Part shown: positions 8,530 to 15,164 of the stretch, piece after piece
Layout of the letters: every line of letters begins with the position of its first letter
Numbering within the stretch: position 1 is the stretch's first letter
Translations under genes and position numbers: made by a program
The notes under the pieces: generated by a model
The model's input: the letters and a program-made list of their open reading frames with translations, nothing else
Databases searched by the model: none
What the model was told of the DNA's origin: nothing
NCBI GenBank assembly: GCA_944388215.1
Contig: CALXHT010000001.1
Span: 248,001 to 312,000 of the forward strand
Source: an uncultured Gemmiger sp.
GTDB lineage: Bacteria; Bacillota; Clostridia; Oscillospirales; Ruminococcaceae
Length of the DNA stretch: 64,000 nt
Direction of reading: 5' to 3'

Positions 8530-9924
8530 TTATGGTACCCAGGCCCGGGCCAGGGCGGCGGCCACGGCGGGAATGTCGTCCTCCTTCAGGGCGGAATAGC
8601 CTGCCACCACGGTGTCGGGCGGGCAGCTCTCCGGCCGGGCCAGGTAGTATTCCCGCAACCCGCGCAGCCGCACACCCTCCCGGGCGGCGGCCTCCACCAT
8701 GGCGGTCTCGCCTCCGGCGCCCGGCAGCGTCAAAAGAAAGTGCAGCCCGCTGTGCACACTGCCCAGCGTGACCCCCGGCAATGCCTGGCGCAGCGCGGCG
8801 GCAAAGGCTTCCATGCGCCGCTTGTAGACCAGACGCATCCGGGCCAGATGGCGGGTGAAATACCCGCCTGCCATGAAGGCGGCCAGCGTCTGCTGCTCGA
8901 AGCGGCCTACCGTGTTGGCATAGACCGCAAAATCCCGCCGGTACTGGGCCAGCAGGCTGCGGGGCAGCACCATGCAGGCGATGCGGATGCCGGGGGCCAG
9001 GCTCTTGGAGAAGGTGGTCAGGTAGACCACCGGCCCGTCGGGGCCCGCCATGCCCTGCAGGCTGGGCAGCGGTCGGGTGTCGAAGCGGAACTCCGAGTCG
9101 TAGTCGTCCTCCAGGATGTACCGCCCCGGCCGGGCGGCGGCCCAGGCCAGGATCTGGGCCCGGCGGGGGGCCGGCATCGTCACGCCGGTGGGGAAGTGGT
9201 GGCTGGGCGTCAGGTAGCACAGGTTGGCGCCGCTGGCTTCCAGCGCCTGGGCAGACAGACCCTCGGCGTCGATGTCCACCAGCGTACAGGGCAGGGCGTT
9301 GTTCTGCAGTACGGCCCGGGTGCGGGAATAGCCGGGGTTTTCCACCGCCGCCCGGCCGCCGGCAAACAGATGGGCCAGACACCCCAGCAGATACTCGATG
9401 CCGGCGCCCACCACGATCTGCCCGGGGGTGCATTCCACCCCGCGGTAGGCGGAAAGATATTTGGCAATCTCCACCCGCAGGGCCTCGTCGCCCTGCATCT
9501 CGCCACGCTGCAGCAGTTCCGGCCGCTGGTAGAGCAGCTCCCTCTGGATGCGCCCCCAGCTCCGGGCGGGGAACAGGGCGGTGTCCACGCTGCCAGTGGA
9601 AAGATCGTACCGCGGGGCCGGAACCGTCTCCGCCGGTTCCGGCGGGGGCGGTGCAGCACGCCGGGCCCCACGGCTGTGCAGCATGCCGTAGGTCTTCTGC
9701 ACATAGAAGCCGCTGCGGGGCCGCGCCTCGGCCAGGCCCTCGGCCGCCAGCATCTGGTAGGCGGCGTCCACTGTGTGGATGCTCACCCCCAGCTGGGCCG
9801 CCATGGTGCGCCGCCCCGGCAGCGCCGTACCGGGGGCGCGCTGCCCGCTGCGGATCTCGTCGGCCAGGGCGGCATACAGCTGTTCATAAAGGGGCGTCCT
9901 CTCCTCACTCTTCAGTTCAATCAC
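8530..9924 (-). CDS. MocR/PdxR-family regulator (GntR HTH fused to class I aminotransferase fold)
   Basis: The protein (464 residues from GTG at 9924) has an N-terminal GntR winged helix (about residues 1-70, TPLYEQLYAALADEIRSGQ, ending in SGFYVQKT) fused to an aminotransferase-like domain. The PLP lysine lies in TTFSKSLAPGIRI near residue 305. MocR proteins sense PLP or amino acids instead of catalysing. The frame extends to an ATG at 9951, but GGGAGG sits correctly before the GTG, giving (M)IELKSEERTPLYEQL. It is divergent from an ECF vitamin-transporter S component. The repeated AAACTGG motif between the genes suggests control of that transporter and of itself. Confidence 0.9.
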   Translation of the reverse strand: MIELKSEERTPLYEQLYAALADEIRSGQRAPGTALPGRRTMAAQLGVSIHTVDAAYQMLAAEGLAEARPRSGFYVQKTYGMLHSRGARRAAPPPPEPAETVPAPRYDLSTGSVDTALFPARSWGRIQRELLYQRPELLQRGEMQGDEALRVEIAKYLSAYRGVECTPGQIVVGAGIEYLLGCLAHLFAGGRAAVENPGYSRTRAVLQNNALPCTLVDIDAEGLSAQALEASGANLCYLTPSHHFPTGVTMPAPRRAQILAWAAARPGRYILEDDYDSEFRFDTRPLPSLQGMAGPDGPVVYLTTFSKSLAPGIRIACMVLPRSLLAQYRRDFAVYANTVGRFEQQTLAAFMAGGYFTRHLARMRLVYKRRMEAFAAALRQALPGVTLGSVHSGLHFLLTLPGAGGETAMVEAAAREGVRLRGLREYYLARPESCPPDTVVAGYSALKEDDIPAVAAALARAWVP

Positions 9925-9938
9925 GGCAGTTCCCTCCC

Positions 9939-9972
9939 AAACTGGCACCATAAAAAAATCAAAAACTGGGCA
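9939..9972. promoter_or_regulatory. Candidate MocR operator: direct repeats in the mocR-ECF intergenic region
   Basis: AAACTGGCA (9939-9947) and AAACTGGGCA (9963-9972) form an imperfect direct repeat whose shared AAACTGG cores start 24 bases apart. They lie between the mocR start and the -10 of the divergent gene. MocR regulators are known to bind direct repeats. The copy nearest the ECF promoter overlaps its poor -35, which fits activation. Confidence 0.4.
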
Positions 9973-9994
9973 TTTATTCGGAGCCAGAAAACGC

Positions 9995-10000
9995 TATAAT
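9995..10000 (+). promoter_or_regulatory. -10 element of the ECF S-component promoter
   Basis: A perfect TATAAT (9995-10000) has no recognisable -35 at 16-18 bases (ATTTAT at best). This is the pattern of an activator-dependent promoter. Confidence 0.5.
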
Positions 10001-10079
10001 AGGAGCATACCCTGCAGGAAAGAATTTGTCAACTCCTCCCGCCGGGGAGCGAGCTGCGTGATAAAGGAGTGTTTTCACT

Positions 10080-10727
10080 ATGGATACAGCAACGATGTGG
10101 CTGCTGCTCTTCGGGGCGGTGGCGGTGGCGCTGCTGATTGCGGCGCTGACCAGAACCAAGTTTACCGTACAGCGCATCAGTCTGGTGGGCGTGATGGCCG
10201 CCCTGAGCTTTGTGGCCTACGAATTTTTCCGCATTCCCTTTGCGGGCGGGTCCTCCTTCCACCTGGGCAATACCTTCACGGCGCTGACCGCCATGCTGCT
10301 GGACGGCGTGTCGGGCGGCCTGGCGGGGGCCATCGGTCTGGCCCTGGCCGACGTGATCGCCGGTGATCCCGGCTATGCCTTCACCACCTTCATCCTCAAG
10401 TTCATCATCGGTATCGTCTGCGGCGTCACAGCCCACCGGCTGGTGCATCTGCGCCAGCAGCGGCAGGGCAGCAAGGGGCGGTACCTGGCCATGGTCACGG
10501 TCAGCGCCTTCAGCGGCCTGCTGGTGAATGTCTTCACCGACCCGCTGGTGGGCTATTTCCGGGACCGGTACATCTTCGGCCAGCCGGTGGAGGTGGCCAC
10601 CGTCTTCATCAAGATCACCGGCGGCGTGACGCTGGTCAATTCGCTGCTTTCCACCGTCTGCGCGGTGGTGCTCTATCTGGCGCTGGAACCGGCGCTACGG
10701 CGTGCCCATCTTCTGCCCAAAGAATGA
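10080..10727 (+). CDS. ECF transporter S component, predicted vitamin B6-type substrate
   Basis: A 215-residue membrane protein with about six hydrophobic helices. The block GGSSFHLGNTFTALTAMLLD followed by GGLAGAIGLALADVI and the C-terminal GGVTLVNSLLSTV are typical of ECF substrate-binding (S) components, which borrow the shared EcfAAT energizing module encoded elsewhere. GGAG precedes the ATG by about 10 bases. Substrate cannot be read from sequence alone. The divergent PLP-binding MocR regulator and shared intergenic repeats point to pyridoxine or a related B6 vitamer (PdxU/HmpT type); hydroxymethylpyrimidine is an alternative. Confidence 0.82.
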   Translation: MDTATMWLLLFGAVAVALLIAALTRTKFTVQRISLVGVMAALSFVAYEFFRIPFAGGSSFHLGNTFTALTAMLLDGVSGGLAGAIGLALADVIAGDPGYAFTTFILKFIIGIVCGVTAHRLVHLRQQRQGSKGRYLAMVTVSAFSGLLVNVFTDPLVGYFRDRYIFGQPVEVATVFIKITGGVTLVNSLLSTVCAVVLYLALEPALRRAHLLPKE

Positions 10728-10733
10728 TTTTTT

Positions 10734-10769
10734 ACAGCCCTTCCGCTCCTGCGGAGGGGCTGTTTTTTT
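10734..10769 (+). terminator. Intrinsic terminator after the ECF S component
   Basis: Arms ACAGCCCTTCCGC and GCGGAGGGGCTGT close around TCCT and are followed by seven T. Confidence 0.85.
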
Positions 10770-10889
10770 GACACTAAAATATGTAAAAATTGAGAAAACA
10801 CTGGCGCTTCGGCCAAAAATAGTGTACAATAGCCACTGTATGCATCCAAGAACCGATAAAATGGAACATTCTGCGCGAAAGGAAAGGCA

Positions 10890-12194
10890 ATGGCACGCAA
10901 AAAGAACAAGCAGGCGGCAAAAATGCCGTTGGACATACGCAGCAAAATGTACATTGTGATGGCTGTATGCAGCCTGATGCTGCTGGTCAGTGTGGTGATC
11001 TCATTTCTGCTGGTGGGCGGACTGGACCGGATGGGGACGGAAGCCGACAGCGATTCGGCTGACAGCGAATCCCTGGTGACCGAGAGCGGCTATGACAAGG
11101 ACCAGAACACCATCGACGAGACGAAATACACCTCCACCATCCTGGAGAAGAGCGACGACGCCGGGCAGACCTACGTGGACGAAACCCTTTTCCTGGGCGA
11201 CAGCAACACCGCCCGGATGTACCGGATGTTTGACTACTGCAGCTACGACAACGCCATCGGCTCGGTGGGCATGAGCGCCCGGTCGCTGGCCGACTTTGCC
11301 TGTGTACAGATGAAGGGATCCTCCGGCTATGTGACGATGGCCAAGGCGGTGGCGATGATGCAGCCCAAACGGGTGATCCTGACCTTCGGCACCAACGACC
11401 TGAGCCCCAGCTATTCGGCGGACAGCTTCGTGAAAGCCTACCAGGAGGGTATCCAGACCATCGTGGATGCCTATCCCAGCGTGGACATCATCGTCAATTC
11501 CATCCCGCCGCTGGGGCAGGTGCACTCCAACCAGAACCTGACCCAGAGCCAGGTGGATGAGTACAACAAAGCCCTGGTGGAGATGTGCCAGAAACAGGGC
11601 TGGAAATTCCTCAACAGCGCCGAGGTGCTCAAGGATTCCTCCACCGGCTACGCCAAGAGCGGGTATGTGGAGGCCAGCGACGGCATCCACCTGACCAAGG
11701 CGGCCATGGACGATCTGTTTGAGTATGTGCGTACCCACAGCTACATCACCGAGGACGACCGTCCCACCGTAAAGAATGTGGGCAAGCATGTGGGCGATAA
11801 GGATGTGTCGGTGTCCACAGCATCCACCGTCACCACCACCTCGTCGGCCAGCTCCACGGCGCCCACCGAGGAGCCCCAGTCCGAATCGGTCTCCCAGGAG
11901 ACCGTGGTGCAGACACCGGAGCCCACCCCGCCGCCGGTGCAGGAGCCCACGCCCGAACCTGCCACGCCGGAACCCACGCCGGACCCGGCCACGCCCACGC
12001 CGGTGCCTGCCACGCCGACCCCGGACCCGGCCACGCCCGTGCCTGCCACGCCGGAACCCACGCCGGTCCCGGCTACACCGGAACCGGTGCCGGAAGCCTC
12101 GGCGCCCGCCAACCAGGAAGGCTCCACAACACCCCCGGACAACGGCGGAGCCGCTGATGCCAATGCGGGGATGCCGGACACGGCCCAAAGCTGA
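10890..12194 (+). CDS. Membrane-anchored SGNH/GDSL hydrolase with proline-threonine tail
   Basis: The 434-residue protein has a basic N-terminus, one membrane anchor (about residues 20-43), and an extracytoplasmic SGNH domain. Catalytic residues are visible: Ser105 in FLGDSN, the block FGTND, and Asp264/His267 in DGIHLT. Such domains in Gram-positives often act as esterases on cell-wall or polysaccharide acetyl groups; the substrate here is unknown. The last 85 residues or so are low-complexity, with repeated TPEP/ATPE/TPDP units (DNA 11936-12095), probably a flexible spacer, and there is no LPXTG motif. It is a single-gene unit flanked by terminators. Confidence 0.85.
   Translation: MARKKNKQAAKMPLDIRSKMYIVMAVCSLMLLVSVVISFLLVGGLDRMGTEADSDSADSESLVTESGYDKDQNTIDETKYTSTILEKSDDAGQTYVDETLFLGDSNTARMYRMFDYCSYDNAIGSVGMSARSLADFACVQMKGSSGYVTMAKAVAMMQPKRVILTFGTNDLSPSYSADSFVKAYQEGIQTIVDAYPSVDIIVNSIPPLGQVHSNQNLTQSQVDEYNKALVEMCQKQGWKFLNSAEVLKDSSTGYAKSGYVEASDGIHLTKAAMDDLFEYVRTHSYITEDDRPTVKNVGKHVGDKDVSVSTASTVTTTSSASSTAPTEEPQSESVSQETVVQTPEPTPPPVQEPTPEPATPEPTPDPATPTPVPATPTPDPATPVPATPEPTPVPATPEPVPEASAPANQEGSTTPPDNGGAADANAGMPDTAQS
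11936..12095 (+). repeat. Degenerate tandem repeat encoding Pro/Thr-rich tail
   Basis: GC-rich units such as CCCACGCCGG and CCTGCCACGCCG recur in frame and encode alternating TPEP, ATPE, TPDP and VPATP. Length variation by slippage is likely between strains. Confidence 0.75.
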
Positions 12195-12195
12195 C

Positions 12196-12236
12196 AAAAC
12201 GCCCTCTGCCTTCCCATGGGAACGCAGAGGGCGTTT
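12196..12236. terminator. Bidirectional terminator between the SGNH gene and rrf2
   Basis: AAAACGCCCTCTGC (12196-12209) pairs with GCAGAGGGCGTTT (12224-12236), and A- and T-runs on both sides serve the two convergent genes. Confidence 0.8.
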
Positions 12237-12246
12237 CTGTATACTT

Positions 12247-12663
12247 TTATTCCGGGGCAGGACCTTTTTGGGCGCGCAATGCAGCCAGCGTCACGCTATC
12301 CACATACTGGTTGATCAGATCGTTCAGCCCGCACCAGAACCCGATGGTCTGGCACTGGTCCCGCCGCGGGCATTCCATGTTGGCGCCCAGACAGGGGATG
12401 GCCGTCAGCTCGCCCTCCACCGCCCGCAGGATTTCCCCGGCGGTGATCTCGGCCTCGGGGCGGGCCAGCCGGTAGCCGCCCTGGGCGCCGCGCACACTGG
12501 TCACCAGTCCCGCCCGGGCCAGGGGGGTGATGATCTGTTCCAGATATTTCAGGCTGATCTGCTGGTTGTCGCTGATTTCCTTGAGCGGTACCAGCCCGTC
12601 GCCGTGATTGGCCAGCTCCACCATCAGACGCAGTGCATAGCGGTCGCGGGTCGAAAATTTCAT
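12247..12663 (-). CDS. Rrf2-family transcriptional regulator with three-cysteine Fe-S type cluster motif
   Basis: A 138-residue winged-helix protein starting MKFSTRDRYALRLMVELA, the Rrf2 opening. The recognition region ISLKYLEQIITPLARAGLV and the wing RGAQGGYRLA are clear. Cys91, Cys98 and Cys104 (C-X6-C-X5-C) match the cluster-ligand region of IscR/NsrR-type members, plus Cys111. CymR-type members lack these cysteines, so an Fe-S, NO or redox sensor is more likely than the cysteine-metabolism regulator CymR. No isc/suf genes are adjacent. A perfect palindrome at its own promoter suggests autoregulation. Confidence 0.88.
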   Translation of the reverse strand: MKFSTRDRYALRLMVELANHGDGLVPLKEISDNQQISLKYLEQIITPLARAGLVTSVRGAQGGYRLARPEAEITAGEILRAVEGELTAIPCLGANMECPRRDQCQTIGFWCGLNDLINQYVDSVTLAALRAQKGPAPE

Positions 12664-12682
12664 GCAGCGTTCCTCTTTCTGT

Positions 12683-12727
12683 GTAATAGATTACTATTAC
12701 CATACCATATTTGTAGGAAATTGGCAA
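12683..12727 (-). promoter_or_regulatory. rrf2 promoter with overlapping palindromic operator
   Basis: On the minus strand TTGCCA (12722-12727) and TATGGT (12699-12704) are 17 bases apart. The perfect inverted repeat GTAATAG-ATTA-CTATTAC (12683-12700) overlaps the downstream end of the -10, where a bound dimer would block initiation. Confidence 0.65.
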
Positions 12728-12795
12728 CCCCTTTGTGTATTTTTGCTCACCTTTGTATAATATTCTGAAAAATCCGCTGTTTTATGCAAAAAGTG

Positions 12796-12824
12796 TTGAC
12801 AGAACTGCACCGGGGCGCTATACT
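12796..12824 (+). promoter_or_regulatory. Strong sigma-A promoter of the met leader and metQNI
   Basis: TTGACA (12796-12801), a 17-base spacer and TATACT (12819-12824). Transcription would start near 12831, leaving a leader of about 340 bases before metQ. A small hairpin, CCCAA/TTGGG (12829-12847), lies at the 5' end. Confidence 0.8.
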
Positions 12825-12882
12825 CTTACCCAAGGAAGCCCTTTGGGTTTGCCGGAATGAGTGAGAAAGGGGTACACGGACA

Positions 12883-12978
12883 ATGAACTGCAGCTACCGC
12901 TTCGGCATGATGATGTGCATGTGCAGTTTGCTTCGGCAGCCTGTGCCTGCTTTCTCATGCGCTCATCCGAATGCGTGA
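12883..12978 (+). CDS. Met/Cys-rich leader peptide of the methionine transporter operon
   Basis: A 31-codon ORF beginning MNCSYRFGMMMCMCSLL and ending at TGA 12976-12978. Six consecutive codons, 9 to 14, read Met-Met-Met-Cys-Met-Cys (12907-12924), and Cys also occurs at 3 and 26. AAAGGGG lies about 10 bases upstream of the ATG. An intrinsic terminator starts 13 bases after the stop, and methionine importer genes follow. By analogy with trp, his and leu leader peptides, the ORF is expected to report charged tRNA-Met and tRNA-Cys levels. The peptide itself probably has no function. No S-box or T-box motif is seen in this leader, so the ORF would be the sensor. Confidence 0.65.
   Translation: MNCSYRFGMMMCMCSLLRQPVPAFSCAHPNA
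12899..12938 (+). repeat. Two copies of GCTTCGGCA: candidate antiterminator strands
   Basis: GCTTCGGCA occurs at 12899-12907 and 12930-12938, flanking the Met/Cys codon run. Each can pair along all nine bases (two G-U wobbles) with TGTCGAAGT at 12998-13006, the left arm and loop of the downstream terminator. A ribosome stalled early in the Met/Cys run would cover copy 1 and leave copy 2 free. Confidence 0.55.
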
Positions 12979-12991
12979 AGAAAGAAACACA

Positions 12992-13030
12992 GCGGGGTGT
13001 CGAAGTTGTTCGACGCCCCGCTTTTGTTTT
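12992..13030 (+). terminator. Attenuator terminator in the metQ leader
   Basis: GCGGGGTGTCGAA (12992-13004) pairs with TTCGACGCCCCGC (13009-13021) through 13 positions with one wobble around GTTG, followed by TTTTGTTTT. It precedes any major gene of the transcript and follows the leader ORF, so it should act as a regulated terminator. Confidence 0.8.
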
Positions 13031-13060
13031 GGCTTCTACCGGAAAAGGAGGAACTTTGTC

Positions 13061-13105
13061 ATGGAACGTGGTCCGGTGTACAAACAGCCCGGTGTCCGAA
13101 TGTGA
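13061..13105 (+). CDS. Second small upstream ORF in the metQ leader (14 codons)
   Basis: An ATG at 13061 is preceded by AAGGAGG at an ideal 8-base spacing and encodes 14 residues ending in VRM before TGA (13103-13105). It lies after the terminator and 68 bases before metQ. The ribosome binding site looks better than that of metQ, so it may be translated. It could be a vestigial leader or a second translational control. No homology can be claimed. Confidence 0.35.
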   Translation: MERGPVYKQPGVRM

Positions 13106-13173
13106 CGGCAGAAAGAGGGAACTGCCCTGTCCGGAAAAAACACCACCAACACAAAAAAGGAGACACAAGAATT

Positions 13174-14061
13174 ATGAAAAAGCTGATTTCTGTTACCCTG
13201 GCCGGCGCGCTGGCCCTGAGCCTGGCCGCCTGCGGCTCCACCGCTTCGGTTTCTGAGTCCGCCGCCTCTTCTGCGGACACCGCCTCTTCGGAGGCTGCTT
13301 CCACCGCCGAGACCGGCAGTGACCTGGCCGGCACCACCATCAAGGTGGCCGCCTCTCCCACGCCCCACGCCGAGATCCTCGGGGTGGCCAAGGACCTGCT
13401 GGCCGAGCAGGGCATCACGCTGGACATCATCGAATTCAGCGACTACGTGCAGCCCAACATGGTCACCGAGAGCGGTGAAGTGGACGCCAACTACTTCCAG
13501 CATCAGCCCTACCTGGATTCCTTCAACGAGGAGAACGGCACCCATCTGGTGAGCGTGGGGGACATCCACTATGAGCCGCTGGGCATCTATCCCGGCAAGA
13601 GCAAGAGCCTGGACGAGATTGCGGACGGCGCCGTCATCGCGGTGCCCAACGACACCACCAACGAGGCCCGTGCCCTGCAGCTGCTGGCTGCCCAGGGCAT
13701 CATCTCCATCCGGGAGGACGCCGGCCTGACCGCCACCGTCAATGACATCACCGAGAATCCCCACAACGTGCAGGTGGAGGAGCTGGAGGCAGCCCAGCTG
13801 CCCCGCACCCTGGCCGACGTGGACTACGCGGTGATGAACGGCAACTACGCCCTGGAGGCGGGCTTCTCGGTGAGCAAGGACGCCCTGGCCACCGAGGACG
13901 CCAATTCCGAGGCTGCCCAGACCTACGCCAACGTGCTGGTCGTCAAGGAGGGCAATGAGAACAATCCCGGCGTCCAGGCCCTGCTGAAGGCGCTGAAGAG
14001 CCAGGAGGTCAAGGACTTCATCAACGAGACCTACGACGGCGCCGTGGTGGCCCTTTTCTGA
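13174..14061 (+). CDS. metQ: Methionine ABC transporter substrate-binding lipoprotein MetQ
   Basis: The 295-residue lipoprotein binds methionine outside the membrane and delivers it to MetNI. A signal peptide ends in the lipobox LAAC, with Cys20 as the lipidated residue, followed by a Ser/Ala/Glu linker to about residue 48. The NlpA/MetQ domain begins TIKVAASPTPHAEIL and contains YFQHQPYLD, both characteristic. The start at 13174 is fixed by the signal peptide and by AAGGAGA upstream, although the frame is open further 5'. It is the first transporter gene after the attenuator and is separated from metN by a strong hairpin. Other NlpA family members bind related amino acids, but the metNI context makes methionine most likely. 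Confidence 0.93.
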   Translation: MKKLISVTLAGALALSLAACGSTASVSESAASSADTASSEAASTAETGSDLAGTTIKVAASPTPHAEILGVAKDLLAEQGITLDIIEFSDYVQPNMVTESGEVDANYFQHQPYLDSFNEENGTHLVSVGDIHYEPLGIYPGKSKSLDEIADGAVIAVPNDTTNEARALQLLAAQGIISIREDAGLTATVNDITENPHNVQVEELEAAQLPRTLADVDYAVMNGNYALEAGFSVSKDALATEDANSEAAQTYANVLVVKEGNENNPGVQALLKALKSQEVKDFINETYDGAVVALF

Positions 14062-14080
14062 TAAAAAACAACGAAATACC

Positions 14081-14144
14081 TTGCAACCGCGCGGCGGGTA
14101 AGGTACAATCAATAGGGAACGGGCGCAAAAACCCGTTCCCTATT
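14081..14144 (+). promoter_or_regulatory. Internal promoter and stem-loop between metQ and metN
   Basis: TTGCAA (14081-14086), 17 bases and TACAAT (14104-14109) form a good sigma-A promoter. A 13-bp perfect stem, AATAGGGAACGGG (14111-14123) with CCCGTTCCCTATT (14132-14144), starts just after the -10 and has no T-run. The stem could stabilise metQ mRNA 3' ends or cap the 5' end of a separate metNI transcript. Confidence 0.55.
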
Positions 14145-14165
14145 GTAGAGTGAGGGGGAAAACCC

Positions 14166-15164
14166 ATGATCGAATTGCAACACCTGACCAAGCGTTTCGC
14201 CACCAAGGGCGGCACGGTGGTGGCGCTGAACGACATCAACCTGACCATCCGGGACGGCGATATCTACGGCATCATCGGCATGTCGGGCGCCGGCAAGTCC
14301 ACGCTGGTGCGCTGCATCAATATGCTGGAGCGCCCCGACGAGGGCAGCGTCACGGTGGACGGCCACCGTATGGAGACGCTTACCGCCGCCCAGCTGCGTG
14401 CCGCCCGGCGGGACATCACGATGATCTTCCAGCAGTTCAACCTGCTGATGCAGCGCACCTGCCTGCGCAACATCATGTTCCCGATGGAACTGGCCAAAGT
14501 GCCCCGGGAAAAGGCCGAGACCCGCGCCCGGGAACTGCTGGAACTGGTGGGCCTGCCCGACAAGGCGGAGGCCTACCCGGCCCAGCTTTCGGGCGGCCAG
14601 AAGCAGCGCATTGCCATTGCCCGCGCCCTGGCCACCGACCCCAAGGTCCTGCTCTGTGACGAAGCCACCAGCGCGCTGGACCCCAACACCACCCACGCCA
14701 TCCTGCAGCTGATCCAGAAGATCAACCGGGAGCTGGGCATCACGGTGGTGGTCATCACCCACCAGATGAGCGTGGTGGAGGAGATCTGCAACCGTGTGGC
14801 CATCCTGGACGAGGGCACCGTGGTGGAAGAGGGGGACGTGCAGGCCATCTTCAGCCATCCCACCTCGGCGGCGGCCAAGCGGCTGGTCTACCCGGCGGGG
14901 GCGCCCAAGGCGGAATCCCTGCCCGGCCACAAGCTGGTGCGGGTGGCCTTCAACGGCACCCAGACCACCGACAAACCCCTGGTGGCCAGCCTGGCCATTC
15001 AGTGCGGCGCGCTGGTCTCCATCCTGGCGGCGGATACCCGCATTGTCAACGGCCAGACGCTGGGCAGCATGCTGCTGGCGCTGCCCGACGATGAGAACGC
15101 CGCCAAGGCCATCGAGTATATCAAGAACTATCCCGGCATTACCTATGAGGAGGTGAACGGCTGA
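14166..15164 (+). CDS. metN: Methionine ABC transporter ATP-binding protein MetN
   Basis: A 332-residue ATPase with Walker A GMSGAGKST (about residues 38-46), signature LSGGQKQR (about 141), Walker B VLLCDEATSALD, and the C-terminal NIL/ACT-like domain (about 255-332) that binds methionine and inhibits transport when cytoplasmic methionine is high. The NIL domain separates MetN from polar amino-acid ATPases. Its stop overlaps the metI start by one base (TGATG), so the two are translationally coupled. Confidence 0.95.
   Translation: MIELQHLTKRFATKGGTVVALNDINLTIRDGDIYGIIGMSGAGKSTLVRCINMLERPDEGSVTVDGHRMETLTAAQLRAARRDITMIFQQFNLLMQRTCLRNIMFPMELAKVPREKAETRARELLELVGLPDKAEAYPAQLSGGQKQRIAIARALATDPKVLLCDEATSALDPNTTHAILQLIQKINRELGITVVVITHQMSVVEEICNRVAILDEGTVVEEGDVQAIFSHPTSAAAKRLVYPAGAPKAESLPGHKLVRVAFNGTQTTDKPLVASLAIQCGALVSILAADTRIVNGQTLGSMLLALPDDENAAKAIEYIKNYPGITYEEVNG

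Noticed and set aside
10768-10830. Promoter of the SGNH hydrolase gene
   Set aside because: TTGACA at 10768 and TACAAT at 10825 are each good but too far apart to form one promoter, so no definite call was made.
12831-13173. SAM (S-box) riboswitch or T-box in the metQ leader
   Set aside because: No T-box GGGTGG/ACCGCG sequence and no S-box core strings seen; the Met/Cys ORF plus terminator explains the leader better.
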